Counted from the first letter of the stretch, positions 49,682 through 58,810 are shown. The stretch is DNA of 64,000 nucleotides from Actinomycetospora straminea (GCF_028737255.1 NZ_JAQZAN010000011.1:62001-126000), one strand, 5' to 3'. Translations and numbers: made by a program. Notes: generated from the letters alone by a model not told the origin.

Positions 49682-50321
49682 ACCCGTCGGCGTCCAGACC
49701 GCGCTCGATGGCGTACCTCGTCAGCTCGACGCGGTTGGTGAGCTGGAGCTTGCGCAGGGAGTTCTGGACGTGGTTCTCCACCGTGCGGTGCGAGAGCGTC
49801 AGGCGGGCCGCGATCGCGCGGGCGGTGAGGCCCTTGGCGACGAGGCGGAGCACCTCGGTCTCGCGCGGCGTGAGCTGCGGGGCGTCGGGGGCCTCGGTCT
49901 CGCGACGCCGGTACTCGCCGAGCACGAGCCCCGCGAGGCCGGGCGAGAAGACGGCCTGCCCGGCGGCGGTGCGGGTGATCGCGTCGACCAGCTCGTCCAT
50001 GCCGGCGGACTTGACGAGGTAGCCCGACGCCCCGGCGCGCACGGCCTCGATGACGTCGCCGTGCTCGGTGCTGGCCGAGAGCACGAGCACGCGGGTGTCG
50101 GGCAGCGCCGTCCGGATCCGCTCCGTCGCCTGCGCGCCGGACAGCTCCGGTAGCTGGAGGTCCATGAGCACGACGTCGGGGCGCACGGCCTTCGCGATGC
50201 GCACCGCGGCGGCACCGTCGGGCGCGGTGGCGACGACGTCGACCTCCCGCTCGGCGAGGTCGCGGGCGACGCCCTCGCGCCAGATCGGGTGGTCGTCGAC
50301 GACCATGACCCGCACCGTCAC
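49680..50321 (-). CDS. NarL/LuxR-type response regulator
   Basis: 213 residues from GTG 50321. The receiver domain has the acidic pair in MVVDDHP, the phosphorylated Asp in VVLMDLQLPE, the Thr/Ser switch in VLVLSAS and the Lys in YLVKSAG. The C-terminal LuxR HTH is LTPRETEVLRLVAKGLTARAIAARLTLS and HRTVENHVQNSLRKL. It overlaps the histidine-kinase stop by 4 bp (GTGA), which fixes the start. Output genes are unknown; its stop lies against the GACATGTC operator region. Confidence 0.95.
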   Translation of the reverse strand: MTVRVMVVDDHPIWREGVARDLAEREVDVVATAPDGAAAVRIAKAVRPDVVLMDLQLPELSGAQATERIRTALPDTRVLVLSASTEHGDVIEAVRAGASGYLVKSAGMDELVDAITRTAAGQAVFSPGLAGLVLGEYRRRETEAPDAPQLTPRETEVLRLVAKGLTARAIAARLTLSHRTVENHVQNSLRKLQLTNRVELTRYAIERGLDADG

Positions 50322-51502
50322 GGCTTCCTCCCGCTCCGCGCCGACGACCGCGGCACGACGATCTCCCACTCGGTGCCCTCACCGGGCCCGGTCTGCAGCG
50401 TGATGGTGCCGCCCAGGGCGTCCACCCGTCCCCGCATCGACCCGGCCACGCCCAGGTGCCCCTCGGCCACGGCCTCGTCCAGCCGGCCGTCGGGGATGCC
50501 GACGCCGTCGTCGCGCAGGCTCACCGTGACCGCGGCCGGGTCGTCCTCCACGAGCACCCACAGCCCGGCATCGGCGCCCGCGTGGGCGGCGGCGTTGCCC
50601 GCGCCCTCGCGCACCACCGCGGCCAGCTCGTCGACGACCGTCGCGGGCAGGAGCACCGGCGCCGCGGGCACGGCGAGCGACGCGTGGGCGGGCAGGACCC
50701 CGGCGAGCCGCGAGGACAGGTCGACCGTGCCGTCGGGCCCCGGCGTCGGCGGCGCCGAGGTGATCAACCGGCGCAGCGCGACCTCCTGCTCGCCGGCGAG
50801 GCGGGCGAGCTCGAGGCCGGGGGCGGTGTCGTGCGGGGTGCTCGTCCTGGCCAGCTCGTCGCCCCGACGGCGGACGAGCGCGAGGACCTGCAGCACGCCG
50901 TCGTGGATGTCGCGGGCGAGGCGCTCGCGCTCGGCGGTGGCGGCCTCGCGGGCCGCGGCGGCGCGCAGCTGCTCGACCGAGCGCCGCATGGTGTCGGCCG
51001 CGAGCCCGACCGCGAGCCCAGCGATGAGGAGGAGCTGGGCGTCGAAGAGCAGGTCGCCGTCGAGGGCGCGGCGCACGCCGAACAGCACCCCGACCGTGAC
51101 CACCGCGCCCAGGAGCCCGCCGCGCCACCCGAGCGCGATCGCCATCGCCAGCACCGGGCCCGCCGACCACACCGTCGTGATCACCGAGCCGCCCTGCGCG
51201 ACGCGGTCCGGGGTGTCGACGAGCAGCGTCGACGCGGTGGCCAGGGCCGTGATCACCAGGTCCGCGACCGCGGTGCCGGCGTCGCCGCGGCGCAGGTAGC
51301 GGACCGACGAGACCGCGGTCCACGCGACCATCACCGCGACCACGGCCACCCCGAGCGCGGGGCGCGCCCACTCGCCGGCGAAGCGCGCGGCGTTGACCAG
51401 CGCCGCGACCAGCGTCACCACCCGGTAGACGACGAGGCCGCGCCACAGCGGGACCAGCTGGGGGTGCGCCCGCGCGCGCGGCGAGACGTCGGCGCTCGTC
51501 AC
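50318..51502 (-). CDS. Sensor histidine kinase, HisKA_3 type with membrane sensor (MacS-like)
   Basis: 394 residues from GTG 51502, which follows GGGGGAGG at 8 bp; the ATG at 51550 lacks one. Residues 15-170 hold about five to six membrane helices (DUF5931-like sensor). The phosphorylated His is in ERERLARDIHDGVLQVL. The HATPase domain shows the N-box VVREGAGNAAAHA and the G1 box RDDGVGIPDG. With the downstream response regulator it forms a two-component pair like MacRS/LiaRS, which respond to envelope stress; the signal here is not known. Confidence 0.93.
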   Translation of the reverse strand: MTSADVSPRARAHPQLVPLWRGLVVYRVVTLVAALVNAARFAGEWARPALGVAVVAVMVAWTAVSSVRYLRRGDAGTAVADLVITALATASTLLVDTPDRVAQGGSVITTVWSAGPVLAMAIALGWRGGLLGAVVTVGVLFGVRRALDGDLLFDAQLLLIAGLAVGLAADTMRRSVEQLRAAAAREAATAERERLARDIHDGVLQVLALVRRRGDELARTSTPHDTAPGLELARLAGEQEVALRRLITSAPPTPGPDGTVDLSSRLAGVLPAHASLAVPAAPVLLPATVVDELAAVVREGAGNAAAHAGADAGLWVLVEDDPAAVTVSLRDDGVGIPDGRLDEAVAEGHLGVAGSMRGRVDALGGTITLQTGPGEGTEWEIVVPRSSARSGRKP

Positions 51503-51581
51503 GACACCTCCCCCGGCGTGGGCGGCGAGCGTAGCGGGCACGGACGCCACCCTCGCCCCGCGCGGGCGCGGGCGGGTGCGG

Positions 51582-51608
51582 GGAACTACTCAACCGCGGT
51601 CACGCGTC
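51582..51608 (+). promoter_or_regulatory. Possible ECF-sigma promoter
   Basis: GGAACT (51582-51587), 17-bp spacer, CGTC (51605-51608), resembling stress-type ECF promoters. It would give a leader of about 160 nt ahead of the gene at 51779. Weak evidence; motif match only. Confidence 0.25.
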
Positions 51609-51778
51609 GTTCCGTGGACGGGAGCCACCGGTCACCGGCCAATCGACGAACGGCCTACCGCGAGGTATCGATCGTGGCAGAAGATCCCGGAAGGGCTAAC
51701 GCTGCGCCACGTTGAGCCGAACAGTCGAGCATCAGTACGCCTGCTCGGACCACGTCGGGCGCCACCGGAGGGGGACTC

Positions 51779-52921
51779 ATGGATCGATGGACGATGATCG
51801 TCGAGGCGGTGCCCGGTGCCCTGCGTGCGATCCGGGTCGACGACGAGGACCACCGCCCGATCGACGTCGACCTCGTCGACGGTGACGCCGGGACGCTCGG
51901 CGAGTCGCTGACCGCGGCCGTCGCGAGCGAGGACGGCCCGCCCGAGCACCTCGTCCTGGTCGTACCCGGCGACCTCGACCAGCACCGCTTCACCACCCTC
52001 ACCGAGGCCGCCGAGCTCGCCGGCCTCCCCGACCCGTCCTGGCTGCCGGAGGCCGTCGCGTTCGCGGGCGCCCGTCTCGTGACCCTGGCGGCGGGCCTGC
52101 CGGTGGTGGTGGTCGACGCGCGCGGCGACGAGCCCGTCGTCTGGCGGGTACGCACCACGGACGACGGCGTGGAGATCGGCACCGACGGCGCGCGCGAGCT
52201 CGGCACCCGGCTCGACGCGCTGCTCACCGGGGTCGTGCACGCGAAGCTCGCCGTCGTCGCGCCCGACATCGCCGAGGCGCTGCGCCGGCGCACCGACCCC
52301 GTCGGCCGCCGCGACGCCGCCCACCTCGGGCGGGAGCTGCGCGAGGCCCGCCGGCTGATGTGCTCCACCGACGGCGAGGAGCTGGTGGTGACCGCCGGCG
52401 AGGCCGAGGTCTACCTCGACCGCCAGGAGTTCACCGACCTCCTCGAGCACGCCCTGCACGACACCGCCGACGCGGCCGAGGGCGCCCGCCCGGCGCAGAC
52501 GATCGTCGTCGCGGACGAGCACACCGCGGTCGTCGACCACCTGGCCGGCACGTGGCGCGCCACCGTCGTCGCCGCGACCGCGGGCGCGAGCTCGCTGAAC
52601 GGCGCGGCGGCGCTGGTCCTGCCGCGCCCGCACCTCGTCGACGACCCGTCCCCGACCGACGACCTCCCGCTCCTCGCCCGCACCATGCGGGCGTCGCACG
52701 GCACGGCGCTCGTCCGGGTCCCGCGCCCCGTGCCCGTGCCGAGCGGCCCGCCGCGCTGGGCCGTGCCCGCCCTGACGGGCCTGCTCGCGCTGGCCCTCGT
52801 GGGCGCCGCGGCGGTGCTCGTGACCGACGACGGCGCCCCGCCCGCCGCCGACGCGGGCGCGTCGGTGCCGGCGACCCCGGTGGAGCCGGTCGGGTTCGAC
52901 CTCCCGGGCGCGGGTCGCTAG
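51779..52921 (+). CDS. Degenerate Hsp70-like protein with C-terminal membrane anchor
   Basis: 380 residues; ATG 51779 with SD GGAGGGGG (51767-51774). The N-terminal 270 residues have the spacing of an Hsp70/actin-like domain, notably LGRELREARRLMCSTDGEELVV and DRQEFTDLLEHALHDTADA, which parallel the DnaK segments 'REARRAKEALS' and 'TRAEFEEL'. The phosphate-1 loop (DxGTT) is missing and ATP binding is doubtful. Residues about 322-345 form one membrane helix (WAVPALTGLLALALVGAAAVLV), followed by a short external tail. Hsp70-like membrane proteins of this type sit near type VII loci in actinobacteria. Identification is tentative. Confidence 0.6.
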   Translation: MDRWTMIVEAVPGALRAIRVDDEDHRPIDVDLVDGDAGTLGESLTAAVASEDGPPEHLVLVVPGDLDQHRFTTLTEAAELAGLPDPSWLPEAVAFAGARLVTLAAGLPVVVVDARGDEPVVWRVRTTDDGVEIGTDGARELGTRLDALLTGVVHAKLAVVAPDIAEALRRRTDPVGRRDAAHLGRELREARRLMCSTDGEELVVTAGEAEVYLDRQEFTDLLEHALHDTADAAEGARPAQTIVVADEHTAVVDHLAGTWRATVVAATAGASSLNGAAALVLPRPHLVDDPSPTDDLPLLARTMRASHGTALVRVPRPVPVPSGPPRWAVPALTGLLALALVGAAAVLVTDDGAPPAADAGASVPATPVEPVGFDLPGAGR

Positions 52922-53439
52922 GCCTGGACCGGCGCGGTCACGGCCTCGACGTACTGCTCGGGGTCCTTCTCCTCGAACGACAGCCCGCGCCCCTCGGCGT
53001 GCTCGACCTTGAACTGCTCGAACTTCGCCCCGAGCTCCTGGCGGAAGGCGAGCGAGGTGCCCTTGCGGAAGGGCGCGAGGTCGTCGCGCTCCTCCTCGGC
53101 CATGTGGTGGTTGTTCGCCTGGTCGGTCTCGTCGATGGCGTCCCACCACTCCTGGCTGCCGACGGTGGCGTTCCGCGCCTTCTCGGTGCCCTCGCGGATC
53201 TCGTCGTGGTCGCCGACGGCGTCCTCGGTCGCGGACGCGTCCTCGTCGTCGACGCGGCGCGCCATCGAGGGGTAGAAGTGCTGCTCCTCGGCCGACGCGT
53301 GGATCTCCAGCTGGATCGCCAGCGAGGTCCACACCTTCTCGGCCTCCTCGGGCTGATCCCGCAGGTCGGCGAGCTTGAGGAACTGGCGCCGGAACCAGTC
53401 GTGGTCGTCGAGGATCATCTCGGTGATGTCGGCGGACAT
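52918..53439 (-). CDS. Hemerythrin HHE-domain protein
   Basis: 173 residues. Four-helix bundle with candidate di-iron ligands in LDDHDWFRRQF, EIHASAEEQHFYP, VGDHDEIREG and NNHHMAEEERDDLAPF. Actinobacterial relatives sense or buffer oxygen, NO or peroxide, or catalyse peroxide breakdown. ATG 53439 is 20 bp from a GGTCCTC (reverse AAGGTCCTC) stretch. It converges on and overlaps the Hsp70-like gene by 4 bp. Confidence 0.9.
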   Translation of the reverse strand: MSADITEMILDDHDWFRRQFLKLADLRDQPEEAEKVWTSLAIQLEIHASAEEQHFYPSMARRVDDEDASATEDAVGDHDEIREGTEKARNATVGSQEWWDAIDETDQANNHHMAEEERDDLAPFRKGTSLAFRQELGAKFEQFKVEHAEGRGLSFEEKDPEQYVEAVTAPVQA

Positions 53440-53511
53440 GAGGACCTTCCGTTCGCGTGGTGGCGTGCCGGTCGTACCCCGAGCCCGACGGGAGCAACCG
53501 GTAGGCCAGCC

Positions 53512-54792
53512 TCACCTCGCGTGGACGGACCCCGCGGCGTCGACGAACCACACCTCGGCCCGCGCGCCCGCCAGCGACGCCGCCCGCTGCTCGGCCAGGC
53601 TGCGGTAACGGCGGGTGTCGGGCAGGGCGATGACGATCCGCGCCCGCGGGTGTGCCCGACGTCGCTCCGCCGCGGCGTGCTCGGCGGCGGAGAACCAGTC
53701 GCCGGCGATCGTCGTCGGGTGCGTCCGTGCCCCGTCGGCGGGCCAGCCGGTGACCTCGACGTGCACGTCGTCGCCGTCCAGCGAGGCGACGAGGTCCCGG
53801 GCCGGGCCGGTGCCGTCCACCGTCGCCCAGCGCAGCGTCGCCCCCCGCCGCACGAGCCACCCGGCGACCAGCGCCTGCACGTTGACCACCCGCGACCACG
53901 CCTGCAGCGCGTCGTACGGCGGGGGGTCGTAGGTGGGGGAGGACGCGGGCGGTGGGTGGACCTCGTGCTCGGCCGCTCCCGACGGCTCCTCGACCGCCTC
54001 CTCGATCGGTGGTGCGACGACCGCGTCGACATGGTCCTCGGCGGGCGCCGCGCCGTTGCTGCTCGCCGTCGCGGCCGCGGCGTCCTTGCCCGGGGCCCTG
54101 CGCCGCGTCCGGGCCTGCGGAGCCGGCGCCTCCTCGACCGTGCTCGACGCGCTCGACGCGCGGGCAGGAGCGGTCTCCTCGACCGTGTCGGCCTTCGCCC
54201 GCGAGCGACGCGTCGTCCGAGCTGCCGGCGGTACCGGGTCGGTCGCCGGAGTCGCGTCGGTCCCCGGAGCATCGGACGGAGGGGGGACGGGGTCGACGCT
54301 CGCGGCCGGTCCGGCCGCTGCTGGTGCCTCGGGTCCTGAGGCGTCGGACGCAGCGTCGACCGCCCCGTCCTCCGCGGCGGGCTCGGTCGCCGGAGACGCT
54401 TTGCTTCCCGGAGCGACCGGAGCAGCGAGGGAGTCCGCCGCCGCGGCCGGCTCGCCCGCCGCGGGTGCTCCGGCTTGCGCAGCATCCGACGAGGGAGGCG
54501 CGACCGCCGCGACCGCCCGGCTCGCCGTGGTGCCGCGGCCCTGGCCGCCCGCCGCCCGCCGCTTCCGCCGCGGTGGCGCCGGCAGGCGGTTGAGGATCGG
54601 CCGGGTGCCGACGCGCTCGAGCGCGCCCTCGGCGGCCAGGCGCCGGCAGAGCTGGTTGACGGTCTGGGTGCGGACGCCGTCGCCGAGCTCGCGTGCCAGC
54701 GCGGCGTCGGACAGGCCGTCCGGTGACGCGGTGAGCATTCGGAGGACAGCAGCGCGCCGTTCGGTGGGGTCGGGGCTCACCGGGAGGGCCAT
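53512..54792 (-). CDS. Winged-helix protein fused by a long Ala/Pro linker to a nuclease-like fold
   Basis: 426 residues. Residues 1-70 form a winged helix (RRAAVLRMLTASPDGLSDAALARELGDGVRTQTVNQ... LCRRLAAEGALERVG). About residues 75-285 are low-complexity Ala/Pro/Ser/acidic linker with scattered basic patches (RRKRRA, RTTRRSRAK, RTRRRAPGK). The C-terminal 135 residues resemble a PD-(D/E)xK-type domain: VNVQALVAGWLVRRGATLRW, DLVASLDGDDVHVEVTGWP, ARIVIALPDTRRYRSLAEQR, EVWFVDAAGSV. The position of the catalytic Lys in the family's VEVKGYP is Thr here, so cleavage may be lost and DNA binding kept. Function unknown. Confidence 0.7.
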   Translation of the reverse strand: MALPVSPDPTERRAAVLRMLTASPDGLSDAALARELGDGVRTQTVNQLCRRLAAEGALERVGTRPILNRLPAPPRRKRRAAGGQGRGTTASRAVAAVAPPSSDAAQAGAPAAGEPAAAADSLAAPVAPGSKASPATEPAAEDGAVDAASDASGPEAPAAAGPAASVDPVPPPSDAPGTDATPATDPVPPAARTTRRSRAKADTVEETAPARASSASSTVEEAPAPQARTRRRAPGKDAAAATASSNGAAPAEDHVDAVVAPPIEEAVEEPSGAAEHEVHPPPASSPTYDPPPYDALQAWSRVVNVQALVAGWLVRRGATLRWATVDGTGPARDLVASLDGDDVHVEVTGWPADGARTHPTTIAGDWFSAAEHAAAERRRAHPRARIVIALPDTRRYRSLAEQRAASLAGARAEVWFVDAAGSVHAR

Positions 54793-54897
54793 CCTGTCGT
54801 TCCCCTCCGTGTTCGACGCGTGGAGCTGGGGATCCGTCGCGTGACGGCACGCGCATCCACGTGCGTGACCAATCCGTGACCCGTATGGTAACGAGGC

Positions 54898-55215
54898 ATG
54901 CTGGCACTGACGGAGACGGCGGCCGAGGCCATCTCGACCATCCTCGAGTCCAACGAGATGCCCGAGGGGTCGGGTCTGCGCATCGCGGCCACCCCCAACA
55001 TGGCGGAGGAGGGCCTCGAGCTCTCGGTCGCCCCGACGCCCGCCGCGGACGACACCGTGCTCGAGGGCGGCGGCGCCGTCATCTTCCTCGAGCCGCAGGC
55101 CGCGTCGGCCCTGGACGACAAGGTCCTCGACGTCGAGCGGGTGCCCGACGCCGAGCGCGGTGACGGGGACGAGTTCCGCTTCGCCATCACGCCGCAGTCC
55201 GAGCTCCAGGACTGA
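54898..55215 (+). CDS. HesB/IscA-fold protein without cysteines
   Basis: 105 residues starting MLALTETAAEAISTILES, the opening of the A-type Fe-S carrier fold, continuing GSGLRIAATPN, then GGGAVIFLEPQAASALDDKVLDVE. None of the three cysteines that bind the cluster in IscA/ErpA/HesB is present, so it cannot be a classical carrier. Similar cysteine-free proteins are common in actinobacteria with no known role. A -10 TATGGT at 54884-54889 would start the mRNA almost at the ATG. Confidence 0.82.
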   Translation: MLALTETAAEAISTILESNEMPEGSGLRIAATPNMAEEGLELSVAPTPAADDTVLEGGGAVIFLEPQAASALDDKVLDVERVPDAERGDGDEFRFAITPQSELQD

Positions 55216-55257
55216 GCTCGGGCCCGGTCAGGGCCGCCGGGGCCGCCCCGGCGCTCC

Positions 55258-56241
55258 TCATCCCTGCGCCGGGTCGTGGGTGAGCGGCTGCCCGTCGCCC
55301 TCGACCCGCTCCCGCGGGAGCACCGCCCGCCACCCCGGCAGATGCGGATGGTCGGGCTCCAGCTCCTCGCACTGACGCAGCGCCAGCTCCACCGCCGCCC
55401 GGTACGCGCGGTCCCGCGCCCACGCCGGCGGTGCCGTCGACGTCGCCAGCGCCTCGGCCACCGCCGCCTTCGCCGCGACCGCCTCCGGGTCGCCGTACCG
55501 CGCGAGCACCTCCTGCGCGCGCCGGTGCCGTTCGGGCCGCGCCGGGATCCGGCGGCCGTCGACCGCCCGGGTCGGGTGCGGCAGGTGGAGCGTCGCGCCC
55601 GGGACGTGGCCGGCGGGGACCGGGTCGGTCGCGGCGTGCGTCCGGCCGTGCGCGAGCAGCCGCGGCAGCAGGTGGGTGTGCGGCCCGTCGGGACTCGTCC
55701 CGTCGGGCGGCGGGATCGGCGTGAACACCTCGAGCCGCGCCACCCCCGTGCGGAACACCCGGTGCGGGCCGGCCTCGACCAGCGCGCCCGCGACCGCGCC
55801 GGCCTCGCTCAGCGGCCGCCCCTCGACCGACCGCAAGGTCGCCAGCAGAGCCGCATCGCGGGTGCGCACGCACGCCTCGAGGTGCGGCGCGCCGACCCCG
55901 AGGTCGACGAGCACCGCGTCGCGGTCCTCGTCGCGCAGCGCGTCGACGTCGGGACCGAGCTCCGTGACCACCGAGCGCCCGCCCGCGGGCCGGACCAGGC
56001 ACAGCGCCACGGCCTGGCTCCAGCTCTCACCCGCGCGCCGCTCCCACGCGACGGGCCGGACGTCCTCGGTCAGCCGGACGTCGACGCCGCCGCGCGGGGT
56101 GACAACGGTGGCGCGGCCCGGCGCGTGCGTGACCTCGGCCGGCTCCTCGGGGTCGCGCAGGAACTCGGCGAGGGCGCCGAAGGTCCCCACGCTCCAGCCG
56201 GCGTCGGGGTCGTCGACCCACGCCAGGAGGTCGGCGGCCAC
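55258..56241 (-). CDS. Hypothetical protein
   Basis: 327 residues from GTG 56241, one base after the valS stop, so probably co-transcribed and coupled with it. Not recognised. The N-terminal third is mixed alpha/beta (WSVGTFGALAEFL, VTPRGGVDVRL, WSQAVALCLV), a central part carries LVDLGVGAPHLEACVRT and VFTPIPPPDG, and the C-terminus is helical with a run of charged residues. No membrane segment or signal peptide. Linkage to valS may be incidental. Confidence 0.75.
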   Translation of the reverse strand: MAADLLAWVDDPDAGWSVGTFGALAEFLRDPEEPAEVTHAPGRATVVTPRGGVDVRLTEDVRPVAWERRAGESWSQAVALCLVRPAGGRSVVTELGPDVDALRDEDRDAVLVDLGVGAPHLEACVRTRDAALLATLRSVEGRPLSEAGAVAGALVEAGPHRVFRTGVARLEVFTPIPPPDGTSPDGPHTHLLPRLLAHGRTHAATDPVPAGHVPGATLHLPHPTRAVDGRRIPARPERHRRAQEVLARYGDPEAVAAKAAVAEALATSTAPPAWARDRAYRAAVELALRQCEELEPDHPHLPGWRAVLPRERVEGDGQPLTHDPAQG

Positions 56242-56242
56242 C

Positions 56243-58810
56243 TCAGGCCGTCGGGGCGCCGACCGTGGTGACGAGCTCGCCGTCCGACGACACGACGAGC
56301 TCGACGTCGCGCACCCGCCCGGCCGCCCGGACGTCCGCGAGGGCCTCCCGCAGCGCCTCGAGCGCGGCCGGCGCCGCCTGGACCGACAGGCTCTCGACCT
56401 CGGTGCGGATCGACAGCTTCTGCTCGGACTTCGCCCGCCGGATGCCGCCGATGACGTCGGACGCCACCGAGAGGACCTGCGGGTCGGCCTCGGCCGAGGT
56501 CGCGAGCTCGTGGATGTCGGGCCAGGCCGCGAGGTGCACCGAGCCCTCCTGCCACCACGACCAGACCTCCTCGGCGACGAACGGCAGCACCGGCGCGAAC
56601 AGCCGCTGCAGGACGCGCAACGCCGCCGCGAGCGTGGCGCGCGCCGAGTCGCGGCCGGCCTCGTCGAACTCGCCGTACGCGCGGGACTTGACCAGTTCGA
56701 GGTAGTCGTCGCAGAAGAACCAGAAGAACTGCTCGGTGACCTCGAGGGCCACGGCGTAGTCGTAGTCGTCGAGCGCCGCGGTCGCCTTCTCGACGACCTC
56801 GGTGAGCCGGGCGAGCAGTGCGCGGTCCAGCGGCGTCGACACCGCGGACAGGTCGGGCTCGCCGGCGTCCACGCCGACCCCGAGGATGAACTTCGAGGCG
56901 TTGAGCAGCTTCATCGCGAGCCGCCGGCCGACCTTCATCTGCCCGCGGTCGAAGGCCGTGTCGACGCCGGGACGTCCGCCGGCGGCCCAGTAGCGCACCG
57001 CGTCCGACCCGAACTCCTCGAGCAGCCCCATCGGCGTGACGACGTTGCCCTTGGACTTCGACATCTTCTTGCGGTCCGGGTCGAGGATCCAGCCGGACAG
57101 CGCGGCGTGCGCCCACGGCAGGCTGTCGTGCTCGAGGTGGCTGCGCAGCACCGTCGAGAACAACCAGGTGCGGATGATGTCGTGGCCCTGCGGGCGCAGG
57201 TCCATCGGGAACACGCGCGCGAACAGGTCGTCGTCGACGCTCCACAGCCCCGCGATCTGCGGGGTCAGCGACGAGGTGGCCCAGGTGTCGAGGACGTCGG
57301 GGTCACCGGTGAAGCCGCCGGGGACGTCGCGCTGCTCGGCGGTGTAGCCGGGCGGGACGTCGGTGGTCGGGTCGACCGGCAGCGCGGCGTCGTCCGGCGT
57401 CAGCGGCTTGTCCGGGATGACCTCGCCCTCGCCGTCGAGCGGGTACCAGACGGGCACCGGGACGCCGAAGAAGCGCTGGCGGCTGACCAGCCAGTCGCCG
57501 TTGAGGCCGCGCACCCAGTCCTCGTAGCGGTGGCGCATGTACTCCGGGTGCCACCGCAGCTCGCGACCGCGGGCGAGCATCTCGTCGCGGACCGAGGCCT
57601 CGCGGCCGCCGTTGCGGATGTACCACTGCCGGCTGGAGACGATCTCGAGCGGCTTGTCGCCCTTCTCGTAGAACTTCACCGGGCGGGTCACCGGGCGGAC
57701 GTCACCGACCAGCTCGCCGGTCTCCTGCAGCATCGCGACGATCCGCTCCTTGGCGGTGTGCACCGTCGCGCCGGCGACCTGCTCCCAGCGCTGCCGCCCG
57801 GCCTCCGAGGTGATCCAGTCCGGGGTGTCGCGCAGCAGGCGACCGTCGCGGTTGATCACCGTGCGGTTGGGCAGGTCGAGCTCGCGCCACCACTGGACGT
57901 CGGTGAGGTCGCCGAACGTGCAGCACATCGCGATGCCGGCGCCGCGCTCCATCTCGGCGGCCGGGTGCGCCAGCACCGGGACCTCGACGTCGAACAGCGG
58001 CGAGCGCACCGTCGTGCCGAACAGCGGCTGGTAGCGCTCGTCGTCGGGGTGCGCGATGAGCGCGACGCACGCCGGGATCAGCTCGGGGCGCGTGGTCTCG
58101 ATGTACGTCGGCCCCGACGCGCCGTGGTAGGCGATCCGGTGCCACGCGCCGGTGTGCTCGCGGTCCTCGAGCTCGGCCTGCGCCACGGCCGTGCGGAACG
58201 TGACGTCCCACAGCGTCGGGGCCATCGAGACGTAGGCCTGGCCGCGCTCGACGTTGCGCAGGAACGCGCGCTGGCTGATCGCGCGTGCCCGGGCGTCGAT
58301 GGTCTGGTAGCCGTGCGACCAGTCGACCGACAGGCCGTTGCGGCGCCACAGCGCCTCGAACGCCTTCTCGTCCTCGGCGGTCAGCGTCTCGCAGAGCTCG
58401 ACGAAGTTCTTCCGCGACACCGGGATCTGCTGCTTGCCGGGCTTCTCGGGCGGGGTGAAGTCCGGGTCGTAGGGCAGGCTCGGCTCGCAGCGCACGCCGT
58501 AGAAGTTCTGCACCCGGCGCTCGGTGGGCAGGCCGTTGTCGTCCCAGCCCATGGGGTAGAAGACCTTCTTGCCCCGCATGCGCTGGAAGCGGGCGACGAT
58601 GTCGGTGTGGGTGTAGCTGAACACGTGCCCGACGTGCAGCGACCCCGAGACCGTCGGCGGCGGGGTGTCGACGGAGAACACCTGCTCGCGCGTCGCCGAC
58701 CGGTCGAACGCGTAGGTGCCCTCGTCCTCCCATACGCGCGCCCACCGGTCCTCGAGGCCGTCGAGGGTCGGCTTCTCGGGCACACGCGTGCCGGGGTCGG
58801 ACTGCACCAT
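56243..58810 (-). CDS. valS: Valyl-tRNA synthetase, archaeal-type
   Basis: 855 residues. Class I signatures: HVGH at residues 59-62 (HIGH) and KMSKS at 582-586. The connective editing domain includes YIETTRPELIPACVALIAHPDDERY, and the anticodon-binding region follows (about 600 onward). The sequence around HVFSYTHTDIVARFQRMRGKKVFYP and GWDDNGLPTERRVQ matches the archaeal-like ValS lineage rather than the canonical bacterial enzyme, and the C-terminal coiled-coil arm of bacterial ValS is missing. It charges tRNA-Val and edits misacylated Thr. ATG 58810; no T-box or leader is visible in the 83-bp divergent gap. Confidence 0.95.
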   Translation of the reverse strand: MVQSDPGTRVPEKPTLDGLEDRWARVWEDEGTYAFDRSATREQVFSVDTPPPTVSGSLHVGHVFSYTHTDIVARFQRMRGKKVFYPMGWDDNGLPTERRVQNFYGVRCEPSLPYDPDFTPPEKPGKQQIPVSRKNFVELCETLTAEDEKAFEALWRRNGLSVDWSHGYQTIDARARAISQRAFLRNVERGQAYVSMAPTLWDVTFRTAVAQAELEDREHTGAWHRIAYHGASGPTYIETTRPELIPACVALIAHPDDERYQPLFGTTVRSPLFDVEVPVLAHPAAEMERGAGIAMCCTFGDLTDVQWWRELDLPNRTVINRDGRLLRDTPDWITSEAGRQRWEQVAGATVHTAKERIVAMLQETGELVGDVRPVTRPVKFYEKGDKPLEIVSSRQWYIRNGGREASVRDEMLARGRELRWHPEYMRHRYEDWVRGLNGDWLVSRQRFFGVPVPVWYPLDGEGEVIPDKPLTPDDAALPVDPTTDVPPGYTAEQRDVPGGFTGDPDVLDTWATSSLTPQIAGLWSVDDDLFARVFPMDLRPQGHDIIRTWLFSTVLRSHLEHDSLPWAHAALSGWILDPDRKKMSKSKGNVVTPMGLLEEFGSDAVRYWAAGGRPGVDTAFDRGQMKVGRRLAMKLLNASKFILGVGVDAGEPDLSAVSTPLDRALLARLTEVVEKATAALDDYDYAVALEVTEQFFWFFCDDYLELVKSRAYGEFDEAGRDSARATLAAALRVLQRLFAPVLPFVAEEVWSWWQEGSVHLAAWPDIHELATSAEADPQVLSVASDVIGGIRRAKSEQKLSIRTEVESLSVQAAPAALEALREALADVRAAGRVRDVELVVSSDGELVTTVGAPTA

